A DNA stretch of 64,000 nt, from assembly GCA_932521025.1 (NCBI GenBank), contig OW051468.1, forward strand, positions 4,030,064-4,094,063. The letters are read 5' to 3'. Both the position numbers and the translations under genes were made by a program. The notes below the pieces were generated by a model. It worked only from the letters and a program-made list of their open reading frames with translations. It had not been told where the DNA came from and ran no database searches. Positions 46,101 through 58,219 of this stretch are shown piece by piece; within the stretch, counting starts at the first letter, position 1; each line of letters begins with the position of its first letter. Origin of the DNA: Oscheius onirici (lineage: Eukaryota > Nematoda > Chromadorea > Rhabditida > Rhabditidae).

Positions 46101-49100
46101 CCAGACGTTTTCAAGAAACCAAAGAGACTTGAAGTAGACTCTCGAGCCTTCTCGGCTGGGTCTTCCGGCTTCTGTGATGGAGCTATGCGAGCAAGCAGAC
46201 GAACCTCGGGCTTTTCTTCCTCAGGTTCGCCGGCTGATTTCAGATGTAAAACGGCCTTCTTCTTAATTTCGTGCTCTTTCACAGGACTGCTGGGCTTCAC
46301 CTTGATCCAAGACTGTCCCGAATGATAGTCTTGGGCATGTTCTGACAGAGGCAGTTGTTGGAGATCGTCATGTCTGTTCGTCTCTTCTAGAGGACCTTCG
46401 TAGGAGGTAGATGGCAGGCCATAAAGTTCTGGTTTGACCTGATCCTTCTCCACGGTTTCTTCTTCGCCTTCATGCCGAACACGGGCAATGTAGCGGAACT
46501 GTCTAATCCCCTCCTCAGGTTCAGGAGCTGTCGTGATTTTTGTGACCGTCGTCTTGGAAACATAGGGAACTCTCGGTTGATGCTCAAGAGGCAAATTGGC
46601 CAAGTCATCGCGACGGTCGACAGTATCCAAAGGACCTTCATAGCGGTCAGATGTTGATGGATATGTGACGATTGTGCTAGACTCATTGCTGACCGACTTG
46701 CTCTTCTTCCCAGACGTTTTCAAGAAACCAAAGAGACTTGAAGTAGACTCTCGAGCCTTCTCGGCTGGGTCTTCCGGCTCCTGTGATGGAGCTATGCGAG
46801 CAAGCAGACGAACCTCGGGCTTTTCTTCCTCAGGTTCGCCGGCTGATTTCAGATGTAAAACGGCCTTCTTCTTAATTTCGTGCTCTTTCACAGGACTGCT
46901 GGGCTTCACCTTGATCCAAGACTGTCCCGAATGATAGTCTTGGGCATGTTCTGACAGAGGCAGTTGTTGGAGATCGTCATGTCTGTTCGTCTCTTCTAGA
47001 GGACCTTCGTAGGAGGTAGATGGCAGGCCATAAAGTTCTGGTTTGACCTGATCCTTCTCCACGGTTTCTTCTTCGCCTTCATGCCGAACACGGGCAATGT
47101 AGCGGAACTGTCTAATCCCCTCCTCAGGTTCAGGAGCTGTCGTGATTTTTGTGACCGTCGTCTTGGAAACATAGGGAACTCTCGGTTGATGCTCAAGAGG
47201 CAAATTGGCCAAGTCATCGCGACGGTCGACAGTATCCAAAGGACCTTCATAGCGGTCAGATGTTGATGGATATGTGACGATTGTGCTAGACTCATTGCTG
47301 ACCGACTTGCTCTTCTTCCCAGACGTTTTCAAGAAACCAAAGAGACTTGAAGTAGACTCTCGAGCCTTCTCGGCTGGGTCTTCCGGCTCCTGTGATGGAG
47401 CTATGCGAGCAAGCAGACGAACCTCGGGCTTTTCTTCCTCAGGTTCGCCGGCTGATTTCAGATGTAAAACGGCCTTCTTCTTAATTTCGTGCTCTTTCAC
47501 AGGACTGCTGGGCTTCACCTTGATCCAAGACTGTCCCGAATGATAGTCTTGGGCATGTTCTGACAGAGGCAGTTGTTGGAGATCGTCATGTCTGTTCGTC
47601 TCTTCTAGAGGACCTTCGTAGGAGGTAGATGGCAGGCCATAAAGTTCTGGTTTGACCTGATCCTTCTCCACGGTTTCTTCTTCGCCTTCATGCCGAACAC
47701 GGGCAATGTAGCGGAACTGTCTAATCCCCTCCTCAGGTTCAGGAGCTGTCGTGATTTTTGTGACCGTCGTCTTGGAAACATAGGGAACTCTCGGTTGATG
47801 CTCAAGAGGCAAATTGGCCAAGTCATCGCGACGGTCGACAGTATCCAAAGGACCTTCATAGCGGTCAGATGTTGATGGATATGTGACGATTGTGCTAGAC
47901 TCATTGCTGACCGACTTGCTCTTCTTCCCAGACGTTTTCAAGAAACCAAAGAGACTTGAAGTAGACTCTCGAGCCTTCTCGGCTGGGTCTTCCGGCTCCT
48001 GTGATGGAGCTATGCGAGCAAGCAGACGAACCTCGGGCTTTTCTTCCTCAGGTTCGCCGGCTGATTTCAGATGTAAAACGGCCTTCTTCTTAATTTCGTG
48101 CTCTTTCACAGGACTGCTGGGCTTCACCTTGATCCAAGACTGTCCCGAATGATAGTCTTGGGCATGTTCTGACAGAGGCAGTTGTTGGAGATCGTCATGT
48201 CTGTTCGTCTCTTCTAGAGGACCTTCGTAGGAGGTAGATGGCAGGCCATAAAGTTCTGGTTTGACCTGATCCTTCTCCACGGTTTCTTCTTCGCCTTCAT
48301 GCCGAACACGGGCAATGTAGCGGAACTGTCTAATCCCCTCCTCAGGTTCAGGAGCTGTCGTGATTTTTGTGACCGTCGTCTTGGAAACATAGGGAACTCT
48401 CGGTTGATGCTCAAGAGGCAAATTGGCCAAGTCATCGCGACGGTCGACAGTATCCAAAGGACCTTCATAGCGGTCAGATGTTGATGGATATGTGACGATT
48501 GTGCTAGACTCATTGCTGACCGACTTGCTCTTCTTCCCAGACGTTTTCAAGAAACCAAAGAGACTTGAAGTAGACTCTCGAACCTTCTCAGCTGGGTCTT
48601 CCGGCTCCTGTGATGGAGCTATGCGAGCAAGCAGACGAACCTCGGGCTTTTCTTCCTCAGGTTCGCCGGCTGATTTCAGATGTAAAACGGCCTTCTTCTT
48701 AATTTCGTGCTCTTTCACAGGACTGCTGGGCTTCACCTTGATCCAAGACTGTCCCGAATGATAGTCTTGGGCATGTTCTGACAGAGGCAGTTGTTGGAGA
48801 TCGTCATGTCTGTTCGTCTCTTCTAGAGGACCTTCGTAGGAGGTAGATGGCAGGCCATAAAGTTCTGGTTTGACCTGATCCTTCTCCACGGTTTCTTCTT
48901 CGCCTTCATGCCGAACACGGGCAATGTAGCGGAACTGTCTAATCCCCTCCTCAGGTTCAGGAGCTGTCGTGATTTTTGTGACCGTCGTCTTGGAAACATA
49001 GGGAACTCTCGGTTGATGCTCAAGAGGCAAATTGGCCAAGTCATCGCGACGGTCGACAGTATCCAAAGGACCTTCATAGCGGTCAGATGTTGATGGATAT

Positions 49101-52100
49101 GTGACGATTGTGCTAGACTCATTGCTGACCGACTTGCTCTTCTTCCCAGACGTTTTCAAGAAACCAAAGAGACTTGAAGTAGACTCTCGAGCCTTCTCGG
49201 CTGGGTCTTCCGGCTCCTGTGATGGAGCTATGCGAGCAAGCAGACGAACCTCGGGCTTTTCTTCCTCAGGTTCGCCGGCTGATTTCAGATGTAAAACGGC
49301 CTTCTTCTTAATTTCGTGCTCTTTCACAGGACTGCTGGGCTTCACCTTGATCCAAGACTGTCCCGAATGATAGTCTTGGGCATGTTCTGACAGAGGCAGT
49401 TGTTGGAGATCGTCATGTCTGTTCGTCTCTTCTAGAGGACCTTCGTAGGAGGTAGATGGCAGGCCATAAAGTTCTGGTTTGACCTGATCCTTCTCCACGG
49501 TTTCTTCTTCGCCTTCATGCCGAACACGGGCAATGTAGCGGAACTGTCTAATCTCCTCCTCAGGTTCAGGAGCTATCGTGATTTTTGTGACCGTCGTCTT
49601 GGAAACATAGGGAACTCTCGGTTGATGCTCAAGAGGCAAATTGGCCAAGTCATCGCGACGGTCAACAGTATCCAAAGGACCTTCATAGCGGTCAGATGTT
49701 GATGGATATGTGACGATTGTGCTAGACTCATTGCTGACCGACTTGCTCTTCTTCCCAGACGTTTTCAAGAAACCAAAGAGACTTGAAGTAGACTCTCGAA
49801 CCTTCTCAGCTGGGTCTTCCGGCTCCTGTGATGGAGCTATGCGAGCAAGCAGACGAACCTCGGGCTTTTCTTCCTCAGGTTCGCCGGCTGATTTCAGATG
49901 TAAAACGGCCTTCTTCTTAATTTCGTGCTCTTTCACAGGACTGCTGGGCTTCACCTTGATCCAAGACTGTCCCGAATGATAGTCTTGGGCATGTTCTGAC
50001 AGAGGCAGTTGTTGGAGATCGTCATGTCTGTTCGTCTCTTCTAGAGGACCTTCGTAGGAGGTAGATGGCAGGCCATAAAGTTCTGGTTTGACCTGATCCT
50101 TCTCCACGGTTTCTTCTTCGCCTTCATGCCGAACACGGGCAATGTAGCGGAACTGTCTAATCTCCTCCTCAGGTTCAGGAGCTATCGTGATTTTTGTGAC
50201 CGTCGTCTTGGAAACATAGGGAACTCTCGGTTGATGCTCAAGAGGCAAATTGGCCAAGTCATCGCGACGGTCAACAGTATCCAAAGGACCTTCATAGCGG
50301 TCAGATGTTGATGGATATGTGACGATTGTGCTAGACTCATTGCTGACCGACTTGCTCTTCTTCCCAGACGTTTTCAAGAAACCAAAGAGACTTGAAGTAG
50401 ACTCTCGAACCTTCTCAGCTGGGTCTTCCGGCTCCTGTGATGGAGCTATGCGAGCAAGCAGACGAACCTCGGGCTTTTCTTCCTCAGGTTCGCCGGCTGA
50501 TTTCGATAGTACGACTGTTTTCTCAATCTTGGATTCCATTGTTGTGGCTTCCGATTTGTGCCCCAGTTCAGCTGCTTTTCGTTTTGCTGCGCGTGACATG
50601 GTTTGGCTTTCCGGCGTCACATTGAGACTTTCATGAGGGCTGGGCGTCTCCGTGTTGCCAACTTTAGCAATGAGACGATATGTCGGCTGTGGTCTGGGGC
50701 TTGGATACTCACCAGCATAGTAGACATTTGAGTACTGGAGGAGAAAAGCGGGAACCAGTTCTTGCTCGCGGCAGAGAACAATGTTTTCTCTACATTCTAA
50801 AGCAGGGAATGCATAGTTATCAAGCTGTGGGGAAACTGTGTCTTCGACCCCACTATGAAGTAAACGGTTTATACGAATTCTGTCGCAGATTCCCGAGTGA
50901 TGGAGATTGACAAAATAGTGAATAGGATGAGGTTGCATTTCCCTGACCGGCTCTAATCGTTCCACGGCATGATGTCCGTTTCTCGGAGCGTAATGTTGCA
51001 TACGGACTGTGGGTTCTTCTGGTCTCTCAGTGTAGAAGCCCCGATGATACATTGTCACTGATTGTTGGATGGGGAGTTGTTCGAGTTCCACATACCGCGC
51101 AGTTGGGACTGTTGGCAGTTGTTCATCATCAAAGCGCACTATATTAAACTCAGAATAACCGCTTCCTCTTCCGAACAAGTTGCGACGCGCTGAAGACGAC
51201 ACATTTTGTCGCCACGAAACATCTCGCCCCCAAGCACTCCAATCATCAGGCGATACAGCACCCGAGGAATAGGGAGAACGAAGCGATGACCGCGCTGATA
51301 GATAATAAGCAGCCGAAGTGGGCGATTCAACAGGCGTGTAGACAAGCTCGTCCTCATCAAGCGTAGCACCCACCTTGCCATTGGTTGATCCCGCTCTCTT
51401 GCTGCTGGCGATTTCGTAGGAAACACCAGGCGACGTGACAGGCTGAAAATAAAATGTTGATAGGACGCAACCATATAAACCGCTGCAGCGAAAGCTCGGA
51501 AAAATTTGCAGCGGTTTATTTTCGAAAAAAAAATTCTTAGCAGACAAATGAAAAAGAACTCGCCGAAGAAGGCTGTCCATCACGTCCCAATGTGGCAGAC
51601 TTGTCATGAACTGGAATGTTCTCTTTGTTCACTGGAATCAAGATTTACGTCAATAAAAAAGGAAACATACGTCCATGATCAAATGATTGAGTCAGGCGGG
51701 CACTTGTCGATCTGGGAACAGTTCCGCCCTGAGGATGGTCAAACATCTGGGAGGCCATTTTTGTCTGAAACTGGGTACGTCCGTGATAGTGGAAACGAGT
51801 CGATCCCCAGCGGAAAAGGCTTTTCTTCGGCTTATTTTCGGGTTGAATGAGTCTAAATACCATTCAAAAATAAATATACGGAAAAATACCTGAAGAACGT
51901 GTGATGCTCAACTCCACATTTCCAGACGCGCTTGGCGTAGACATAGTCGTGGACTTTGTATGTCAAAGTGACCTCCTTCTTGTTGAGCTCTCCCTCCTTG
52001 ATTTTGACTGAGAAGGAATTTTTTCTGTAACTGATCTTCACAATGTTCTGCCAGACAAATCGATGCACGCGGATAGTTTCTTTGTAAATATTTACGCCGG

Positions 52101-53008
52101 TGGCGCAAATTCCAATTCCAACATTGCTGTCATCCTTATCCTGAAATCAAAATTTAGCTAGTTAACCAACACCAACCTTGGCATCGAAGACAAAAACACC
52201 ATACATACTAAGCTGTTTACAAGCGTCTAAATACTTGGACTCAGCCTCAGATGCCGTCAGTCCCCTGAAAATTCAGTCTTGCAAACAAAAAGTTCAGAAC
52301 TCACTTTTGCTCACGATGGACTTCCTTGACTCTGTCCAGTAGCTGCATAAGCTGGGTTTGATCATTCAAATTGGGCACCTTCAGCGAATCCCTGAGATAT
52401 CGTTCGTATTCGGCTGTGGAGTCAGAGTCTCCATATTCGGCCTGAGCAACTAAAGCTCCTAATAAAGCATGGGTCGGAATAGTCGCAGGCAATCTAAAAA
52501 CCCCACTAGATTCAGGTTAGATTAGAAAAGTACCTTCCCGAAGCAACATCTTTCCTGAGCTGCAGGAAAAGGTTGTAGCGAGCGTTATCGTCGTTCAATG
52601 TAGCAGGTTCGGTCGGATAGAATTTGACCTCAAAGGAAAATTCCCAAGAAAGGCCTGCAATAACGTGCTGCATTGAGTTTGCAAAATGTTACCTTTCAGT
52701 TGTCTCAAGATTTTCTTGTCGTTGTAAAGCCAGTGTCTAGTCTCGTCGTTGTCGTAGAAGCAGAGCGAGAAATAGTCGCGTTCCTCGATTGACAACTCGG
52801 TGCTGACCAGAGTGAATAAGACATCTCCATCAGATCCACGCTGAAAAATGCTTATACTAAGGTACAAATAAACGCTTACATGGAGCTCGAAATCCTTGCT
52901 CGTTCCATTGGGCATGTGGACCTTGGCAGCCTGCATTTTCGGGTTCGTCGGTTTGGACAACGTGGTGTTAATGGTGGTGTCACCTTCCGTGTCTCCGCTT
53001 TTACCCAT
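37136..53008 (-). CDS. frm-1: Giant protein 4.1 (EPB41/coracle) homologue with repeat array
   Basis: Cytoskeletal adaptor linking membrane proteins to spectrin-actin. FERM exons (53008 to about 51645) read KVHMPNGTSKDFELH, ERDYFSLCFYD, RQLKG.SWEFSFEVKFYP, LFLQLRKDVASG, PATIPTHALLGALVAQAEYGD, LDACKQLSMYGVFVFDAKD, IGICATGVNIYKETIRVHRFVW and CGVEHHTFFRL, followed by the FERM-adjacent motif GS.RFHYHGRTQFQTK. A single exon 51442-39740 (11,703 bases) then adds about 3,900 residues, mostly 17 complete copies of a 203-residue repeat. Exons 39150-39055 (KKKSKKTKGEHE, Ser/Asp-rich) and 38310-38191 follow. The last exons encode the 4.1 C-terminal domain: SSKTVTSGNRTIETITYKT, ETHVEHRVTIHSEVPIDHDAEL and the end SVERIEVRQETST. 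Both family ends are intact, so a protein of about 4,500 residues is predicted; shorter forms that skip the giant exon are likely. Confidence 0.88.
38506..38687. mobile_element. Small MITE in an EPB41 intron with 8-base duplication
   Basis: Starts CAGACATGTGCGATC and ends GATCGCACATGTCT, flanked by GCTCGTAG at 38498-38505 and 38688-38695. An inner palindrome (AAGAATTAAGCCA and TGGCTTAATTCTT) makes a second hairpin. No coding capacity; 182 bases. Confidence 0.75.
40020..50505 (-). repeat. In-frame tandem array, 17 x 609 bases plus partial copy
   Basis: Copies of 609 bases (203 codons) follow without interruption and are nearly identical at DNA level, silent positions included. Each unit holds two half-units that both begin YEGPL: one of 80 residues (YEGPLDTVDRRDDLANLPL ... 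PEPEEEIRQFRYIARV) and one of 123 (YEGPLEETNRHDDLQQLPL ... GEPEEEKPEVRLLARI). Only a few sites vary between copies: QEP/QKP, KVR/KAR, TIA/TTA and EEEI/EEGI. The last partial unit runs into LKRRKHRS. The segments are charged and probably disordered. The opposite strand also stays open in places, which is a by-product. Confidence 0.97.
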
Positions 53009-54814
53009 TCGCTCTGAAAGTAGGAAAATTATGAAGCCTAATGGGATTCAAAGGTTGGCTGAAAAAAAGCGGAGTCTGGTTACGGTTAAGAAAACCAAAA
53101 GAAACCTTCTACCTCAACGGAGATGCTAGGAATAGGAGGAAAAGATAAAAGGTCTAACACAAGAGAAATACACGTCGGAAAAATGAACAAATGACTCACT
53201 TTGGAGAAGCTGTATGAGCGATGAATATGTCAGAAAAATGAATATTTGCTTTGAAGTGTTACCAACACGTGTTGGAAATGTAGAATGTGCGTATTGAAAT
53301 TAATGCAAATCTGTTCGATCCCCTCCCTAAAACATCGATAAACAAGGAAAATGCCTTTGATCGACAGTTGAGTTAGAAAACGGAGTCAAAGGCTGCCCTG
53401 CATTCAATCACCCTGCGTAGGAACAGATGTGAAAACCCGTAAGGACAAAAGAGTCGATAAATCTTATAGAGCACTGATGACCGTCGATGTTAACAATTTG
53501 TGGAAAAGTGCGTACAGTTTTGCAAGAATACGAAGATCGATATTGAGAACTCATTTAAAATAGACACGCTAGCGAACCCTCCGAAGAGTTTCGGCAGGCA
53601 ATTAAAAGGAAAGCATGAAACAACAGGTTCCGGCGTTGGGATTTGCGCGTAGCACTATGTTCTCGAAAATGATTGCCGGTGAGAGGATGTTGACAAACAC
53701 TGCGATCAATATATCGCTAAGACAGGATGCACTTCGTCCAAATTGTCTCAAAGTCTATCACAAAACGGGATTTAAGCCAGAAGTCAAAAAATAAAAGTGA
53801 AGAAATGAGTTGTCAGGGGGACTGGCATTCAAAATTGTCTCCGACTCTCGCCTTCCCCCGAAATCAATATGTACTCGTGGCTTGGCTTCTGGTTAGAGGC
53901 AAGGACATCACATCATTGAGGTGAAAGATATTTTAGCAATAAACAGAAATTGAAAATTCGCAGGAATGTGACGTCTAGAATGAAAAAAAATGAGGGAAAT
54001 GAAAGCCTTGTCTGCGTAGAGATCGGACATAAATGAGAGCCATAAAGCGCACTGAGCGTGTCACTTTAAAACGAAATGTCTCTGGCAAACACATTGCAGC
54101 ATGGGTATCCAATTATCAGCGTTTGCACGATTGCAGCAAACGAACGAGAGAACTGGAGGAGTAAAGTAAACAAGAGTGAGAGAATCGACAAGGTGAAGAG
54201 AGTTGAAAACAATACACAGAAAAACAGCAGTGAAGGCGGAGATAACAGTTGTGTTGCAGCGAAGCAACAATTGACAGATAGCGAGGGGAATCTCGGCGAG
54301 AAAACAAAATCGCCAGGGAGTTGAAGTCGATTAGCGGCTGACAGAGGTCGTTTGAAAAATTACCGCATGTGGTTTAAGGGCTGCAGCCAGTTTACGAGGC
54401 TGGAAAATACGCAATAGACAGATGAGACAGTGGTGCGTGTAAAATTGCATCAAATCTAAACATTTATCAATAAAAGTAAGCAAAATCCTGAATGAACAGA
54501 AGAGATGAATTTCGATTTGTGATAACAAGGTAATGCGGGAGATGGAGCTAACCAAAACACTGAAACAACTCCCTTTTGACCTTGAAATTTAGCAGGAAAT
54601 GATTTCAGTCATTTTCCGACGGTCACGACCTTGCTAAATGCCTGTTGAGAATGGGGGCTGGTCGATTTTTGAATCGGCAGGGAGGGAGGTGTGGGATCGC
54701 ATGACTAGTTTCCCGCTGCGTGAATGTTGCAACCACTCTTCCTCCCTATTATGAATGCAACCGTTGCGCAATAGACATACTAAACACACCCTCTATTTGT
54801 GACCGAACGTACAT
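53009..54814. other. EPB41 upstream region, no gene seen
   Basis: About 1.8 kb without supported coding sequence. An acceptor (TACTTTCAG on the minus strand) lies six bases before the EPB41 ATG, so a 5' untranslated exon or trans-splice outron should lie here. Confidence 0.4.
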
Positions 54815-57690
54815 ATTTAATTTAATTTATTCACGATATCAACGCGTTCACGTGTCGCAATTTACACTGGTTCCATTGGGTGGGATCTTCTCTAGCTACT
54901 CTCGTCCAATTCTGTCCGATTTCTTTTGTGAACGAGTCGCTCCATCTTGGTTTCGGTCGTCCAATGGGCCTTACTGCTCGCCATGGTCTCCATTCGATTA
55001 TTCTTCTCGTCCACGTTTCTTCATGGGCCACCTTCCATGCAAAATTCCATTTTCGTCTTGCCCATCTTTCTCTGATATCCGTGACTCTCGAAGTTTCCAT
55101 CAGCCAGCCGTTTGTACGTCTATCGAGTAAAGTGACGCCCAAAAATCTTCTCAACATCTTCCGTTGAGCTACCACGAGCTTGTTACTGTCTCGTTCTCGA
55201 AGAGTTCAAGTTTCGCTGGCATAAAGTAAGGAAGGTTCAATGCAGGAGCTGAAGATTTTCCTCTTATGTCGAATAGATACGTTTCTGCTGGTTAGAAGCT
55301 GTTGGAACTTATTGAAACAGCACCAAGCAGCGCGAATCTTTCTAGACACTTCAAGGGCAGCGTTCCTGTCGAAAGAAATCGTTTAGCCCAGGTAGATTGC
55401 TTCAGATTGATATTGGATCCGAATGCTATCCACTCTGATAGCTGATGGGTAGCGATTGGCCATCACGAAGGTCTTATCCAAATTGAGCTCCAAACCTACT
55501 CTTTTACTGGCGTCAGACAGTTCTTGAAGCATTGTTTCAGCTGTATCAGCAGATGTAGATAGCAGCACTACGTCATCAGCAAAGCGTAGACTGGAAAGCC
55601 ATTGACCGTGTATGTTGATCCCCTTCTCGTCCCAGTTGAGTGATCGCAAAACTGTTTCTAGAGTTGCCGAGAAGAGAAGCTGGTGATATTGTGTCCCCCT
55701 GTCTTACTCCACGTTGTACATCTAGATCGACAGAACCGCCAACTGCTTTTACTTGTACTTGCGCACTTGAGTAAATGTTGTGAAGGAGACGAACGATCTT
55801 AGCTTGAACTCCTTGTGTGTACAGCGAATCCCATATGGCAGAGTGTTCGATCATATCAAAGGCCTTTTTGAAGTCAATGATGACTAGGAAGAAAGGTAGA
55901 TTGTACTCTTGACATCGCTGTATCAGTTCGTTCACAGCCAGGATATGATGAGAAGTAGAGAAACCTTTTCGGAAGCCTGCTTGATCTGGTCCTTGATTGA
56001 ATTCGAGAGCCTTCAGCATTCTATCTCCGATAATGGCCGTGAAGACTTTGTAAATCGTCGACATGAGCGCAATTAAATGGTAGTTCTTTGTCTCTAGTGG
56101 ACTTCCTTTCTTGAACAGCAACTGAATAGTGGAGTCGGCTAGTCTGGTTGGAGTCTCCTCGTCGTCTAGGATCTTGTTGAAGATTGCTGCTAGAGGATCA
56201 GCTAGTGTAGACTTCGCTGCTAGTAGCATGTCATTCGTCACTTGATCAGGACCCGGACTTCTTCCGAGCTTCAGCTTGTTGATGGCCTTTAATACTTCTT
56301 CCTGTAGGATTGGTGGCACACATTCGTCGATATACATCTGAGGCATAAGACGGGGATTCCTGGACATGTACAGGTCATTGTAAAAGTTTCTGATGACATC
56401 TCGGACTTCGGCAGGGGTTGAGCAGACTGTTCCTCGTGAATCCACCAGCTGCGTGACCCGCGTTTTGGTGACTTTATTCGATGCCAGTGCTTTTTTGATA
56501 TTCCTGCCTGAGACAACTGCTTCATGAACTCGTCGAAAATGCTTCGATCGAAGATCTTCCTCGATAGACTCACGCAGAGCTTTGTTGGCAATAGCAAACT
56601 CAACTCTGTTCCTTCGGGTGTTCGGTCGTTGTTGAAGCAGGTTTCTCTTCTGGTAGAGGGATTTTGTTCTATCTGATTGAAAATCCTCTTTTTGCATAGG
56701 AAGTGAAGCAACACCAGCGGCAAATGTCAACGCTTCCTGTAGTGTTCCGTATGTAGATAGATCTCTGTTGGCTGACATCTGTTCCAACGCATAAGAGAAC
56801 AGAGCTTTGTCCAACGTTGTACTTCGTGTATCTCGTCTTCTCTCCAATGAACTGCAGCTCACTCATCACCAGTCTATGATCTGACGTATATGGAAAGGTC
56901 GTGACTACTCCAACGTCCTTGAAGATTGATCTATCTCGGCAAAGGAAGAAGTCTATGCAGTTTCTCACTTCCATATTAGGAGACATCCAAGTCCATTTAC
57001 GATTGGGACGCTTTTGGAACCACGTATTCATGCAGTACAGCTCCTGTTCATGGCAAAAATCGGCAAGCATTTGACCTCGTTCGTTTCGTTCTCCAATTCC
57101 GTGGTCTCCAACAAATGTCTCTCCTTCTTCTTTCAATCCCACTTTCGCATTAAGGTCGCCCAACACGACTTTGTAGACTTTAGTTCCATTTATTCGATGC
57201 CGAAGAGGGGACTGTAGAGCCCGGACCATTTCATCTAGACATTCCTCGTCGTCATATGTTGAAGTAGGAGCATAGATGCAGATGAGACGGAGGTATATCT
57301 TTTGATGTACAATGTCTAAATAGCTCACTCGATCCGACAACGGGTGGAAGGAGACAGATTGAGTCCACTTTGGATGAATCAGGAAGCCAGTTTTGCCATG
57401 TAGTAGCAGTTGGTGTCCAGATTGTTGTAGTTGGAGAGCCTCTGTCCCATTTCTATTCACCTCCGTGAGGCCACAGACATCGTAGTCGATTCCACTGAAT
57501 GCGCGTTCGAGTTCAGCTAGACGGACGGCAGAGCGGATCGATTGGCAGTTTAGATTCCCAATTTGGAACTTCAGCATATGTAAGCGATACGTCGAAGGGT
57601 TGCCAAAGGTACGGACGACGGAAGAGTCTGCCGCCTTGCCTCGGTAGATCTACCGGCGGAGGAAATTAAATTCCAACAGCACAGTAGCAA
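54815..57690 (-). pseudogene. Decayed RTE-like non-LTR retrotransposon
   Basis: Minus-strand element with an N-terminal apurinic-type endonuclease (57577 to about 56850: IGNLNCQSIRS, VCGLTEVNRNG, RLICIYAPTS, VVLGDLNAKVG, TSDHRLVMSEL) and a reverse transcriptase (about 56850-55380: LGRSPGPDQVTNDML, QAGFRKGFSTSHHI, VIIDFKKAFD, GVRQGDTISP, FADDVVLLS). Frameshifts separate the two near 56,850 and break the transcriptase near 55,682 (one extra base after the ISP motif); a stop follows YLG near 55,382, and a third shift precedes the C-terminal part (RRFLGVTLLDRRT). The 3' end is AAATTAAATTAAATA-type microsatellite, as in RTE elements. The copy cannot encode an intact protein. Confidence 0.9.
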
Positions 57691-58219
57691 GACGCAGCAG
57701 AAACAAATCTAACGTACATATATGTCAGCTCAAAAGAAGTTTTGTTAGACCGAAATGAAGACAACAAAGAAATTCTTGCGAAACAATTGGTAAAAAGTGT
57801 CCATGTCCACCTTGTCCAAAAAATGAAAAGAAGACGTCACAGCTGGTAGAAACAAGAATAAAGAAGTTGAAAAGTTGGAGAAAATGAGGATGAATGATTC
57901 GATTGCTCGGCTTATTCTGTACATGATTATTGAGCGCTGATTAGTGAGGAATGCGATTATTTCAAGCTTGTCAATGTTTGTCAATGAAAAATGTCAAAAA
58001 GCGCTGTTGGTAAAATATTTTAGGCATTGGTTTCTGCTAGTTACAAAAGACTTGCAACGAGAGAAAAAAAATGTGAAAGTAGGCTGAAAGAGGGTTGTTG
58101 CTCGCCCATGTTTTTATGTTTGCCGCCATACCCGCCCTCTTGAATTCGCAATTGGGCGCGGTTTTGATTGGGTTAAATTTACGTTTCATTTTTTTTACTT
58201 CTTTATATAATGTTTTCAG
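57691..58219. other. Promoter-side spacer of CIAO1
   Basis: No coding sequence. It ends in AATGTTTTCAG directly before the CIAO1 ATG. Confidence 0.4.

Noticed and set aside
40382-50636. Repeated open frames of 61, 89 and 99 codons on both strands of the array
   Set aside because: They recur every 609 bases only because the DNA repeat is nearly identical; they have no start context or domain and are shadows of the EPB41 frame.
39740-51442. Bacterial CRISPR or satellite DNA as explanation of the array
   Set aside because: The unit is far too long for CRISPR, has no spacers, and keeps one open frame through all copies with normal protein composition.
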